A DNA stretch of 64,000 bases from Roseibium hamelinense (GTDB taxonomy: Bacteria > Pseudomonadota > Alphaproteobacteria > Rhizobiales > Stappiaceae): NCBI RefSeq assembly GCF_007830545.1, contig NZ_VLLF01000003.1, forward strand, positions 62,001 to 126,000, read 5' to 3'. Below are positions 26,813-35,608 of the stretch, one piece after another. Both the position numbers and the translations under genes were made by a program. Below the pieces are notes generated by a model. It saw nothing but the letters and a program-made list of their open reading frames with translations. It was not told the DNA's origin and did not search any database. How positions within the stretch are numbered: position 1 is the first letter of the stretch; every line of letters begins with the position of its first letter.

Positions 26813-28033
26813 CTAGAAGTTGACCAGTTGCCCGGCTGGCCGGGATGCCCGGCTCTCATCGAAGATCTCACCGACGCGCATCTCGATCAGGTCGAGGCCG
26901 TCAAGAAGGTTTTGCACCCCGGCCGCAGAGGGCGCCGGCAAGTCCGGCAGCTCAGCAAGCGCGGTTTCCATGAGATCGGTATCGGGGTAGCTGTCAATCG
27001 GCAGGACTTTGAGTAAGCCGCTTTTTTCCGCCCGGTCGGCGCGGATAGCCTGTTCGCGGCGCGGAATGATGCGGGGGACCATCAAGGTTGGTTTGTCGAA
27101 CGACAGGATCTCGCAGAACGTGTTGTAGCCGCCCATACCGACAATCGCGGTGGCATGGGCCAGATAAGGCTCAATCTGCGGCGTGAAGCGGATTACCTCC
27201 ACATCGCGCAGCTGTTCGGCGCGTTCTGTGAAATCCTGAACCGCCGCTGCCGGCATGAACGGGCCTAAGATCACCAGAGCGGGGAACAAAGGCCTGTTGC
27301 GTGCCTCGTAGGCACGCATCACCCAGTCGACCATCTCCACACCGTCACCGCCGCCACCCGGCGTCACCAGAATGTACGGCTCTTCCCCGAACGGTGACGG
27401 CGCAGGCTGGTTTTTGGCGTTGTCCGGCAGGTCCCGTTTCAGATAACCGGTGAAGCGCAGCTTGTCGTGCGCCGCCTTGCTCAATGGAATGTCTTCAAGC
27501 GGATCACAGATTCCGTCGGGGCCGTAGACCCAGATTTCATCGTAAAGGGTTTCAAGCGCAGGATAGACGTTTTTCCGGTCCCACTCCTCGCGCAAGATTT
27601 CAGGATCATCCATCACATCGCGCAGGCCAAGCACCAGGCGGGTGTTGGTCTCCTTCAGCGCTTTCAGCGTCGGCACCACTTCGCCGCGCAAGCCGAGCGG
27701 CTCCTTGTCGACAATGAAAATATCAGGCTCAAAAACCTTTGCTGTGTGCTCGATGATCGAGGCCCGGATTTCAAGCGTGTGCTCAATGTTCAGATGCAGC
27801 GAAAGCGGAGTGTATTCCCCGTTGCGCAGTTTGATGACGCCCGGGATCCGCACAAAATCAACGCGCGAACGGAACTCAAAACTGCCGATGATCGGGGAGC
27901 CTGACAGGATCATGACCGACAGGGTGTCGAAGGCTCCGACCAGCGCATGCGCAATGGCGCGGCAACGGCGCAGATGACCCAAGCCAAAGGAATCGTGGCT
28001 GTAGATCAGAATTTTCGGTGAATCGGAACGCAT
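26813..28033 (-). CDS. predicted glycosyltransferase (COG4671-like, MurG-related)
   Basis: 406 residues. The N-terminus ILIYSHDSFGLGHLRRCRAI is diagnostic of the predicted glycosyltransferases of COG4671. The C-terminal lobe shows YILVTPGGGGDGVEMVDWVM and AIVGMGGYNTFCEILSFDKP, a GT28-like donor site. It is the first gene of the minus-strand glycan run. Its promoter must lie in the 256-base region shared with the divergent ABC gene. Confidence 0.82.
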   Translation of the reverse strand: MRSDSPKILIYSHDSFGLGHLRRCRAIAHALVGAFDTLSVMILSGSPIIGSFEFRSRVDFVRIPGVIKLRNGEYTPLSLHLNIEHTLEIRASIIEHTAKVFEPDIFIVDKEPLGLRGEVVPTLKALKETNTRLVLGLRDVMDDPEILREEWDRKNVYPALETLYDEIWVYGPDGICDPLEDIPLSKAAHDKLRFTGYLKRDLPDNAKNQPAPSPFGEEPYILVTPGGGGDGVEMVDWVMRAYEARNRPLFPALVILGPFMPAAAVQDFTERAEQLRDVEVIRFTPQIEPYLAHATAIVGMGGYNTFCEILSFDKPTLMVPRIIPRREQAIRADRAEKSGLLKVLPIDSYPDTDLMETALAELPDLPAPSAAGVQNLLDGLDLIEMRVGEIFDESRASRPAGQLVNF

Positions 28034-28289
28034 ACTTCCCCATAGTGCCCCGGCGTCGACGCCGACTTATGGCCCATTTGAGCGCCGGTTGTCACGCCCC
28101 GCGTTTATTTTACACCGGACAATGCCTGAATTCGAAGCCTCTGGCACATCCAGGCAGCTGTAAATTCACGCATGTATCTTCAAGGTCACAGTTGCTTGAC
28201 AAACCTGGCTGGCGGATCCCAATTGAGGAAATAATATGCAAAGCTTGTTTTGAAACTATGGCGTTGAGCTGGGTCGCTCCGGAAATCGA
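28034..28289. promoter_or_regulatory. divergent promoter region between glycan genes and ABC/cyclic-nucleotide cassette
   Basis: 256 non-coding bases separate the glycosyltransferase run (minus) from the ABC exporter gene (plus). A TTGACA hexamer is present at 28196-28201 and TAATAT at 28232-28237, but their 30-base spacing does not make a normal promoter. No clear operator was seen. Control of both sides from this region is plausible. Confidence 0.45.
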
Positions 28290-30884
28290 ATGCAAAAAAG
28301 CCTTTTCAGCTTCATTTGGCAGTTCAGTGCCCGCCAGCAGATCTTCATCCTGTGCGTCACGGTATTTTCTTATCCGATCACCTATATCCTGCTTGAACTG
28401 CCGAAGCTGATTGTCAATGACGCGGTTCAGGGCGATGGCTTTCCCCGCTCGTTTTTCGGGTTCGAGTTCGACCAGATCGCCTACCTCTTCGTGCTATGTA
28501 TCTCGTTTCTCGGTCTGGTCGTCGTCTCCAACGGCTTGAAGCTTTTCATCAATATCTACAAGGGCCGGCTGGGCGAACGCATGTTGCGCCGGTTGCGGTT
28601 TGAGCTGTTCCAGCGTGTGCTGCGCTTTCGGCTGACGCATTTCCGTAAGGTCAGCTCCGGCGAGATCATTCCGATGATCACATCGGAAGTGGAGGATGTC
28701 GGCGGCTTCATCGGCGAGGCCTTCGCACTGCCTGCCTATCAGGGCGGGCTTTTGGTCGTCCAGCTCGGCTTTATCTTCATGCAGGATCCGTTGCTCGGTC
28801 TTGCTGCTGTCAGTTCCTATCCGATCCAGGGTTACATCATCCCGAAACTGCAGCGAAAAGTCGTCATACTCGCGCGCAAACGGGTGAAGAATGTGCGTGT
28901 GATCGCAGACAAGGTCGGCGAGAGCATCAACGGTATTCCCGAAATTCATGCAAACGATACGGCAGCCTGGCACTCCGCCGATGTGTCTGACCGGCTGTAC
29001 GAGAACTTCAAGATCCGCTACCAGATCTTTAACTGGAAATATTTCATCAAGTTTCTCAACAACTTCATGAACCAGTTGACACCGTTCTTCTTCTACTTGA
29101 TCGGCGGCTATCTGGTGATTGAAGGCGATCTGAGCATCGGCGCACTGCTGGCTGTCATCGCGGCCTACAAGGATCTTGCCGGCCCCTGGAAAGAGCTGCT
29201 GGCCTACTACCAGATGACGGCCGATGTCGGTGTCAAATATCAGACCGTGGTCGAAAACTTCGACCCGGCGGACATTTATCCGGTCGAACGCCTGACATCG
29301 GACGAGAAAGTTGCGCTGGACGGCGATCTGAAGTTGTCCAATGTCAGCTTTTCCGGCGGTGTTGCCGGGCAGGAAGTCTTTGACGTGTCCCTGTCCATAC
29401 CAATGGGGCAAAGCTGTGCGGTCGTTGGGCCAGACGGCTCCGGGCGCGCCGAGGTTCTTCAGCTCGCGGCCGGTCTGCTCAGCCCGGTATCCGGCAAGGT
29501 AGAGATAGGCGGGCAGGATCTCGACAAACTTGCAGCGGCTTCCCTGGGGCGTGAAATCGCCTATGTCGGCGGCGCGGTGCACATCTGGACCGGAACAATC
29601 CGCGACAATCTCTATTACGGTCTGCGGCACCGGCCGGTGGTTCCTCTAGAGCGTGACGGGGACAGTTTGAAAGCCTTCAACCGCCGCTTGAAAGAGGCAG
29701 AGGAAACCCGCAACCCGACGTATGATGTCGAAGCGGTTTGGGAGGACTTTGAGGCTGCCGGCGTTTCGGACATGGACAAGCTCGACCGTCATGCGCTGGA
29801 GCTGCTGAAAGCGGTCGGACTGGAATCGGATATCTACCGGCTCGGTCTGCAGTCGCGTTTCGATCCAAAGATGGATGATGATTTCGCCGAGCGGATTTTG
29901 GGCGTGCGCAAGCAACTCGCGCATCGGATTGCCGAAGACAAAAATCTTGCCGGTCTGGTCGAGCTTTGGGACAGCGCGCAGTTCAACACCAGTGCGACGC
30001 TCGCGGAAAATCTGTTCTTTGCCGTACCGGCCGATCCTGAGATCACCATGGATCAGATGCCCGATTTGCCCGAGGTCAAGGCGTTTTTGAAAGTGACCGG
30101 CTTCGGGGAGAAACTCCAGGATATCGGCGTCAAGATTGCCGAGACCATGGTCGAACTTTTCGCCAACATTTCCGGTGACAGCGGGTTGCTCGGCACCTAC
30201 TCCTTCATCACGCAGGAAGATTTGCCGGAATTCGAGCGGATCGTACGGATCGCTAAGTCGAACAGCCAGCGCCCAGGCCTGTCCGAAGCGGACCGGGCGC
30301 GGCTGATCGGGCTTGCCTTCAAACTGGTTCCGGCCAAGCACCGGTTGGGCGTCATGTCCGACGATTTAAAAGAGGAAATCATCGAGGCACGGGCCAAGTT
30401 CCAGGACATGGTTGTGGCCAAGAATGACAGTTTCGTCGCCATCGATCCTGAAGTTTATCTGCCGCCGCTTACCATCGAAGACAATCTCCTTTTCGGCCGC
30501 GCCCGTGTCGACCGCCGGGATGCGCGCAGGCGGATCGATGAGGTGATCCGCTCTGTTGTGGAAGAGACCGGTCTCAGAGAGCCGATTATTTTTGCAGGCT
30601 TTGGCTATCATGTCGGCGTGGCCGGATCACGTCTGTCGGCCAGCCAGCGCCGGCGCCTCGCCCTTGTCCGGGCCCTTCTGAAAAACGCCAAGGTGACCAT
30701 TCTCGATGACATCGCAGGCGGCTTGACCGACGAAGACAAGCAGGCGCGGATAACATTGCGCAAGGTTCTGGCAGGAAAGTCGCTTATATTTGGTACAACC
30801 AATCCGTCGATAGCTGGGGAATTTGAACACCAAGTTGTTCTGGATCAAGGAAGAATTGTCTCCAATGAGCATCAGGACTCTTGA
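28290..30884 (+). CDS. degenerate ABC exporter-type protein with large insertion in the ATPase domain
   Basis: 864 residues. Residues 1-310 are an exporter-type membrane domain with about six helices. The ATPase domain begins near residue 350. Its Walker A (GPDGSGRAE, residues 380-388) has arginine where the catalytic lysine should be. The Q-loop region reads YVGGAVHIWTGTIRDNLYYG without its glutamine. The signature is LSASQRRRLAL at about 782-792 instead of LSGGQ. Walker B is VTILDDIAG with aspartate for the catalytic glutamate. About 400 residues separate Walker A from the signature, where some 100 are normal, so roughly 290 extra, mainly helical residues are inserted. ATP hydrolysis is doubtful. 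It heads a plus-strand cassette with a cyclic-nucleotide receptor, an MBL hydrolase and a cyclase, and faces a glycan cluster. Confidence 0.88.
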   Translation: MQKSLFSFIWQFSARQQIFILCVTVFSYPITYILLELPKLIVNDAVQGDGFPRSFFGFEFDQIAYLFVLCISFLGLVVVSNGLKLFINIYKGRLGERMLRRLRFELFQRVLRFRLTHFRKVSSGEIIPMITSEVEDVGGFIGEAFALPAYQGGLLVVQLGFIFMQDPLLGLAAVSSYPIQGYIIPKLQRKVVILARKRVKNVRVIADKVGESINGIPEIHANDTAAWHSADVSDRLYENFKIRYQIFNWKYFIKFLNNFMNQLTPFFFYLIGGYLVIEGDLSIGALLAVIAAYKDLAGPWKELLAYYQMTADVGVKYQTVVENFDPADIYPVERLTSDEKVALDGDLKLSNVSFSGGVAGQEVFDVSLSIPMGQSCAVVGPDGSGRAEVLQLAAGLLSPVSGKVEIGGQDLDKLAAASLGREIAYVGGAVHIWTGTIRDNLYYGLRHRPVVPLERDGDSLKAFNRRLKEAEETRNPTYDVEAVWEDFEAAGVSDMDKLDRHALELLKAVGLESDIYRLGLQSRFDPKMDDDFAERILGVRKQLAHRIAEDKNLAGLVELWDSAQFNTSATLAENLFFAVPADPEITMDQMPDLPEVKAFLKVTGFGEKLQDIGVKIAETMVELFANISGDSGLLGTYSFITQEDLPEFERIVRIAKSNSQRPGLSEADRARLIGLAFKLVPAKHRLGVMSDDLKEEIIEARAKFQDMVVAKNDSFVAIDPEVYLPPLTIEDNLLFGRARVDRRDARRRIDEVIRSVVEETGLREPIIFAGFGYHVGVAGSRLSASQRRRLALVRALLKNAKVTILDDIAGGLTDEDKQARITLRKVLAGKSLIFGTTNPSIAGEFEHQVVLDQGRIVSNEHQDS

Positions 30885-30973
30885 GGGTGTGCACATGAGG
30901 TGCTTTTCTGTGGCCGTGTCTCGGGCGCATGCATAGGTAAACAGGCCGGAGAGGTCTGGCTGGGAGGAATTGA

Positions 30974-31432
30974 GTGTCTCTGGAAACTGAAGTCGAGGTC
31001 CTGCGGAGGGTTCCGCTGTTTCGCGGAATTGAAGAAACCAAGCTCCGCCTGCTGGCTTTCATCAGCGACCGCATGCAGTACCGTGACGGCGAACGGCTGT
31101 GTACCCAGGGAGAAGAGGGCGATTGCGCCTTCATCCTCTTGTCCGGAGTTGCGGACGTCCTGGTCAAAACGCCCGATGGCGAGCGCAAGGTGGCCGAGGT
31201 CGGCGAACATTCGATCGTAGGCGAGATCGCAATTCTGTGTGACGTGCCGCGCACTGCGACACTGATCGCGTCCGGCGAGCTTGATGTTCTGACCGTTAAC
31301 AAAGACGACTTCTTGAAGCTCTTGAAAGAATTTCCGGATATGTCCTTGGAGGTGATGCGGACCCTGGCTTTGAGACTGGAAGCGACAACCCAAGCGCTCG
31401 CGGCCGCCCGGTCCGCCAATGGCGACGAGTAA
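30974..31432 (+). CDS. stand-alone cyclic nucleotide-binding domain protein
   Basis: 152 residues, a single cNMP-binding beta-barrel with flanking helices and no DNA-binding or kinase domain. The phosphate-binding cassette is intact: GEIAIL (residues 83-88) followed by PRTAT (92-96), whose arginine holds the cyclic phosphate. The protein should therefore bind cAMP or cGMP. The GTG start at 30974 has GGGAGG upstream. The cassette context suggests it relays the product of the cyclase encoded 1.4 kb downstream, perhaps to the ABC protein. That partnership is inferred from position. Confidence 0.92.
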   Translation: MSLETEVEVLRRVPLFRGIEETKLRLLAFISDRMQYRDGERLCTQGEEGDCAFILLSGVADVLVKTPDGERKVAEVGEHSIVGEIAILCDVPRTATLIASGELDVLTVNKDDFLKLLKEFPDMSLEVMRTLALRLEATTQALAAARSANGDE

Positions 31433-31442
31433 GGAGCTGGGC

Positions 31443-32270
31443 GTGTCTGACCAGTTTTATTTGAAATGCTGGGGTGCAAGGGGCTCGACGCCGACGCCGG
31501 GGGCAAGCACGTTGCGCTACGGCGGTGAGACGACATGCTTTGAAATCCGGGCGGGTGACTCGCTGGTCATGGTCGATTGCGGCTCGGGCGCCCGGAATCT
31601 CGGGTTTGAGATCTGCGATGCCACGCCGATCAAGTTCGACCTGTTGTTCACCCATACCCATCTCGATCACATTTGCGGCTTGCCATTTTTCAAGCCGGCC
31701 TTTCATCCGAACTACCAGGTGAATGCTTGGGCCGGACATTTTGAGGACAACAGCACCAGCCTGAGCGACATCGTGAGCCGCATTATGTCGCCACCGATTT
31801 TCCCGCTCGCAGCCAAGTCTCTGAAAGGCCTGTCATTCCTGACGTTTGAGGCAGGGCAGCCGCTGCCGCGTGATGACGGCCTTGTCATCCACACAATGCG
31901 GCTCAATCATCCGGGCGGCGCGTGCGGATACCGGCTCGAGTTCAACGGTAAATCCATTTGCATCATCACCGACCATGAGCACGGCAATCCGGAGGTCGAT
32001 GCCGCCTTGCCGGACTTTGTGCGCAACGCCGACATCATGATCTACGATGCGATGTTCACCGACGACGAGTACGAAACCTACAAGGGCTGGGGGCACTCCA
32101 CCTGGCAAAAGGCAGTGGAGCTGGCCGGTCAGGCGAATGTGAAGACACCGGTGCTGTTTCATCATGATCCGCGCCGGTCCGACGATGAGCTGGACGAGAT
32201 CGGCATGGCCGCAAGCGCCGCCTATCCGGGAACGCTGGTCGCCAGCGAAGGAATGGTTTTGCGGCCGTGA
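31443..32270 (+). CDS. MBL-fold metallo-hydrolase, candidate cyclic-nucleotide phosphodiesterase
   Basis: About 275 residues. The metal motif HTHLDH is at residues 71-76. Further ligands are in TDHEHG, YDAMFTDDEY, GWGHST and LFHHDP. The N-terminus (YLKCWGARGSTPTPG) is typical of the PhnP/RNase Z-like Lactamase_B_2 branch, which includes phosphodiesterases. The GTG at 31443 with AAGGAG six bases upstream fits better than the ATG at 31419, which overlaps the preceding gene. Location between a cNMP receptor and a cyclase makes cyclic-nucleotide hydrolysis an attractive guess; other phosphodiester substrates remain possible. Confidence 0.85.
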   Translation: MSDQFYLKCWGARGSTPTPGASTLRYGGETTCFEIRAGDSLVMVDCGSGARNLGFEICDATPIKFDLLFTHTHLDHICGLPFFKPAFHPNYQVNAWAGHFEDNSTSLSDIVSRIMSPPIFPLAAKSLKGLSFLTFEAGQPLPRDDGLVIHTMRLNHPGGACGYRLEFNGKSICIITDHEHGNPEVDAALPDFVRNADIMIYDAMFTDDEYETYKGWGHSTWQKAVELAGQANVKTPVLFHHDPRRSDDELDEIGMAASAAYPGTLVASEGMVLRP

Positions 32271-32422
32271 GACCGGCCGAAGCGTGGTGAGCCGCGTGAT
32301 CACGGGACTTCACAAAGCTGAACCGCACCTTGTGGCCGGCGGTCCCGCACGCCAGCTTACCGGGCAGGAGGCGTTTCTCTTTTCGGGCCAAGCGCCTGCG
32401 GGGTTTTGGATCCAGGTGGCGG

Positions 32423-33775
32423 ATGGCGACTTTCAGTGAGACTGTAAGGTATATCGTGCGCGGTGGACCGCCGACCGACGGCATTCCCGAGAGGGTGCTG
32501 GCTGAAATCCGTGCGCGCGAAAACACGTCCGAGCGCCTGATCAGCTGGATTCAGCTCGCCATCGTGCTCTTCTTCACGAGCCTTTATGCCATCGCGCCCC
32601 GCGCGGAGGGCTCCGAAGGGTTCAACTTCGTGCCTGTTGCGCTCGGCCTGTATTTCACGTTCACCGTGCTGCGGCTGGCTCTGTCCTACCGCTACGAGCT
32701 GCCGGAATGGTTCCTGCTGCTTTCCATCGGCGCCGACATTGCGCTTTTGGTCGGTTTGATCTTCTCGTTCCACATCCAGTACGGCCAGCACCCGACATTT
32801 TACCTCAAGACGCCGACGCTGATGTATGTCTTCATCTTCATCGGGTTGCGCGCGCTGCGGTTTGACCCGCGCTTTGTCTTGACCACCGGTTTGGTAGCGG
32901 TCACCGGCTGGATCGGGCTTGTCGGCTACGCCGTGATTTCCGACATGGACCGCATGCGGGTGACCCGGAACTATGTGGAGTACCTGACCGGCAACAGCAT
33001 CCTGATCGGCGCTGAGCTCGACAAGACCATGGTGATCCTGACGGTAACCATTCTGCTGTCGGTCGCGCTTTACCGGGGGCGGGCGATGCTGTTCGCCTCA
33101 ATTCGGGACAATGCTGCCGCTGCTGATTTGAAACGGTTTTTTTCGCCCGAAGTCGCAGCTTCCATAACAAATGCCGAGAACAGTCTTCAAGCTGGGGAGG
33201 GAACTGTTCGGGATGCGGCGATCCTCTACATCGATGTGCGCGGCTTTACCAAAACATCCAGTTCGATCGCGCCGGAGGCGGTCATCGCAGTGCTTGCCGC
33301 CTATCAGGACCGGGCCGTCGAGGTGATTTCGGCTCACGGCGGCCGGGTCGACAAATTCCTTGGCGACGGCGTGCTGGCAACCTTCGGAGCCGTGGAGCCT
33401 TCGCAAACCTATGCCGCCGATGCAATCCGTGCTGCCCGCGCCCTGGCGGACACCTTCGCCGAGGATACAGGTGCCATGATCGAGGCAGGCTGGCCAGGTC
33501 CGTTCCGGATTGGCGTCGCCGTTGCAGCCGGGCCTGTCACTGTCGGCGTCGTCGGATCAAAGTCCCGGCTTGAGTTCACGGTGATCGGAGATGCTGTGAA
33601 CCGGGCCGCCAAGCTGGAAGATGCCAACAAGGCCGAACACTCCACCGCTTTGACCGACTGCACAACGCTCGACCTGGCCCGGGCGCAGGGCTACCTGGGA
33701 GCCGATGTTGAAACCCGCCCCCAGCGGGAGGTCATCGGCATGAACCGTCCGCTGGACCTGGCTGTGCTTGCTTAA
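32423..33775 (+). CDS. membrane class III adenylate/guanylate cyclase
   Basis: 450 residues. The N-terminal half has about five or six membrane helices (from WIQLAIVLFFTSLYAI) and no large periplasmic sensor. The catalytic domain starts near residue 265 with AAILYIDVRGFTK (first metal aspartate), then RVDKFLGDGVLATFG (second metal site) and FTVIGDAVNRAAKLED. In the last motif lysine takes the place of the usual transition-state arginine, a change seen in many alphaproteobacterial cyclases. The ATG at 32423 has AGGTGG upstream. It closes the plus-strand cassette. Confidence 0.93.
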   Translation: MATFSETVRYIVRGGPPTDGIPERVLAEIRARENTSERLISWIQLAIVLFFTSLYAIAPRAEGSEGFNFVPVALGLYFTFTVLRLALSYRYELPEWFLLLSIGADIALLVGLIFSFHIQYGQHPTFYLKTPTLMYVFIFIGLRALRFDPRFVLTTGLVAVTGWIGLVGYAVISDMDRMRVTRNYVEYLTGNSILIGAELDKTMVILTVTILLSVALYRGRAMLFASIRDNAAAADLKRFFSPEVAASITNAENSLQAGEGTVRDAAILYIDVRGFTKTSSSIAPEAVIAVLAAYQDRAVEVISAHGGRVDKFLGDGVLATFGAVEPSQTYAADAIRAARALADTFAEDTGAMIEAGWPGPFRIGVAVAAGPVTVGVVGSKSRLEFTVIGDAVNRAAKLEDANKAEHSTALTDCTTLDLARAQGYLGADVETRPQREVIGMNRPLDLAVLA

Positions 33776-33864
33776 GCGAAACCGGCCGCAAGCTTCGTAA
33801 AAACAGCGATGATCCGTCATCTTCTCTTGATCTTTGCTTTCATTTAAGTAGTGTCGCGCCAGCA

Positions 33865-33880
33865 TTGACGTTTTCGTCAA
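33865..33880. promoter_or_regulatory. inverted repeat operator candidate upstream of the SDR gene
   Basis: A perfect 6-bp inverted repeat TTGACG-TTTT-CGTCAA lies 60 bases before the SDR start in AT-rich non-coding DNA. The left arm doubles as a -35-like hexamer. Geometry and sequence recall operators of LiuR-type MerR regulators of acyl-CoA/branched-chain amino acid breakdown, which would suit the SDR's predicted role. That match is from memory and is not verified. Confidence 0.45.
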
Positions 33881-33939
33881 GCAGTATAGAAAAATTACAA
33901 AATTTCAGTGGTTTAATCTTTTGAGTGCTGGAGTGGCAA

Positions 33940-34707
33940 ATGCAACTAGATCATACGGTATCGGCGGTGGTGACCGGTGGCGCGTCCGGACTTGGCGCAG
34001 CGACAGCGCGGATGCTTGCAGCACAAGGGGTCAAGGTCACGATTTTTGACCGCGATTCCGGACAGGGCTCGGATGTCGCGCAGGAGATCGGCGGCGCCTT
34101 TGCCGAAGTCGACGTAACCGATCAGAACAGCGTGCAAAACGGGTTCGAGACTGCGCGCGCAGCGTTCGGCCCCGAACGCATTCTCGTGAATTGCGCCGGC
34201 ATTGCGCCGGTTGCAAAGACCACGTCGCGCGGTGAGGCGCACCCGATGGACATGTTCGAAAAGGTGATCGCCGTCAATCTCGTTGGCTCGTTCCGCTGCA
34301 TTTCATTGTCCGCGACCGCCATGGCGGAGCTCGAGCCCATGAACGCCGACGGCGCACGCGGCGTCATGGTATCGACCGCATCCGTTGCAGCTTTTGACGG
34401 CCAGATCGGCCAGGTGGCCTATGCAGCATCAAAAGCCGGGATTGCGGGCATGACGTTGCCGGTTGCCCGGGATCTTTCAAAATCTGGCATCCGTGTCATG
34501 ACAATCGCTCCCGGCATTTTCGAAACACCGATGCTGCTTGGTCTGTCCGATGAGGTGCAGCAGTCGCTCGGTCAGCAGGTGCCGTTCCCCTCGCGTCTCG
34601 GCAAGGCCACGGAATATGCCCAGCTGGTCAAGGCGATTTGCGAAAATGACATGCTGAATGGCGAAACCATTCGGCTGGATGGTGCCATCAGAATGGCACC
34701 GCGCTAA
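33940..34707 (+). CDS. SDR dehydrogenase, 3-hydroxyacyl-CoA dehydrogenase type 2-like
   Basis: 255-residue Rossmann-fold oxidoreductase. The NAD-binding motif is TGGASGLGAATARML, an aspartate ends strand 2 (FDRDSG) and indicates NAD, NCAGIAP follows, and the catalytic YAASKAG has its serine in STASVA. The block PGIFETPML and the spacing resemble mammalian HSD17B10 and bacterial 2-methyl-3-hydroxybutyryl-CoA dehydrogenases, which act in isoleucine and fatty-acid breakdown. The ATG at 33940 has GGAG upstream. The gene is monocistronic, ending at a terminator. Confidence 0.85.
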   Translation: MQLDHTVSAVVTGGASGLGAATARMLAAQGVKVTIFDRDSGQGSDVAQEIGGAFAEVDVTDQNSVQNGFETARAAFGPERILVNCAGIAPVAKTTSRGEAHPMDMFEKVIAVNLVGSFRCISLSATAMAELEPMNADGARGVMVSTASVAAFDGQIGQVAYAASKAGIAGMTLPVARDLSKSGIRVMTIAPGIFETPMLLGLSDEVQQSLGQQVPFPSRLGKATEYAQLVKAICENDMLNGETIRLDGAIRMAPR

Positions 34708-34748
34708 CGGAGAGCGTTTGCCTCAAACAATTGCTTTTCTTTTCCCAT

Positions 34749-34781
34749 CGCCGGGGCATGATTGCCCTGGCGGTTGTTTTT
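34749..34781 (+). terminator. rho-independent terminator after the SDR gene
   Basis: A near-perfect 10-bp stem CGCCGGGGCA-TGAT-TGCCCTGGCG (one mismatch) is followed by GTTGTTTTT, 42 bases past the stop. Confidence 0.8.
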
Positions 34782-34813
34782 GAGTTGGCTTGAGTGTCCG
34801 GGAGCAGGGGTCG

Positions 34814-35593
34814 GTGGCTTCAGATGAACAGTCTATACCGGTGTTCGATGCGCATTTGCACATCATCCCGGCTGGTTTTCCGCTGGTAGAGAACCAGGGG
34901 TTCCGTCCGGAGCCGTTTGACGTCTCGGCCTACCGGAAAGTCGCAAAGCCTCTCGGCATTGTCGGCGGTACGGTTGTTTCCGGCTCGTTTCAGGGCACTG
35001 ATCAAACCTATCTGCAGGCTGCCCTGGCAGCGCTGGGGGCGTCTTACGCTGGCGTTACCAATCTGCCGGCGGGGGCAACCGACAAAGAGATTCTTGAACT
35101 TGCCCGGCATGGCATCCGGGCTGCCCGGATCAATCTTTACAGGGGCAGTCCCGAAACAGCGAAAAACCTTCCGGAGTTTGCCGCGCGGCTGTGGGAACTG
35201 GCAGGCTGGCATATCGAGGTTTACGCGTCCGCCGGGGCGATCCTTGAGCTGGAGCCGGTATTTGCAGGTCTTCCAAAGCTGTCGCTTGACCACCTGGGCA
35301 TGCAGGCAGCTGCGCTGCCAGCTCTCCTGCGGCTCGCCGGTGGCGGTGTAAAGGTAAAGGCGACCGGGTTCGGCCGGGTGGATCTCAATGTCGCTGACAC
35401 GCTGAATGCGATTGCAAATGCCAACCCTGACGCGTTGATGTTTGGCACGGATCTGCCTTCCACACGCGCAAACAGGCCTTTCTCGCCCGCCGATATTGAT
35501 CTGATCAATCAGACATTGACTGGCGAACAGGCCCGAAAGGCCCTGTTTGAAAATGCCGCCGAGTTCTATGGGCTTGAAGCGGGACCGCACTGA
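34814..35593 (+). CDS. amidohydrolase family protein (Amidohydro_2, TIM barrel)
   Basis: About 259 residues. The metal-binding start VFDAHLHI and the late aspartate in LMFGTDLPSTRANRPF mark a TIM-barrel amidohydrolase of the dicarboxylate lactonase/decarboxylase branch (Pfam Amidohydro_2). LSLDHLGM supplies a middle histidine. The GTG at 34814 with GGGAG upstream is the likely start; a TTG at 34790 has no ribosome site. A terminator on each side makes it monocistronic. The substrate is unknown. Confidence 0.82.
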   Translation: MASDEQSIPVFDAHLHIIPAGFPLVENQGFRPEPFDVSAYRKVAKPLGIVGGTVVSGSFQGTDQTYLQAALAALGASYAGVTNLPAGATDKEILELARHGIRAARINLYRGSPETAKNLPEFAARLWELAGWHIEVYASAGAILELEPVFAGLPKLSLDHLGMQAAALPALLRLAGGGVKVKATGFGRVDLNVADTLNAIANANPDALMFGTDLPSTRANRPFSPADIDLINQTLTGEQARKALFENAAEFYGLEAGPH

Positions 35594-35608
35594 CCCTGAA
35601 TTGGTGCA

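Noticed and set aside
32284..32439. Small plus-strand frame of about 50 codons overlapping the start of the membrane cyclase
   Set aside because: It begins at GTG without a clear ribosome site and matches nothing known. It could be a coupling leader, but the evidence is too thin to call a gene.
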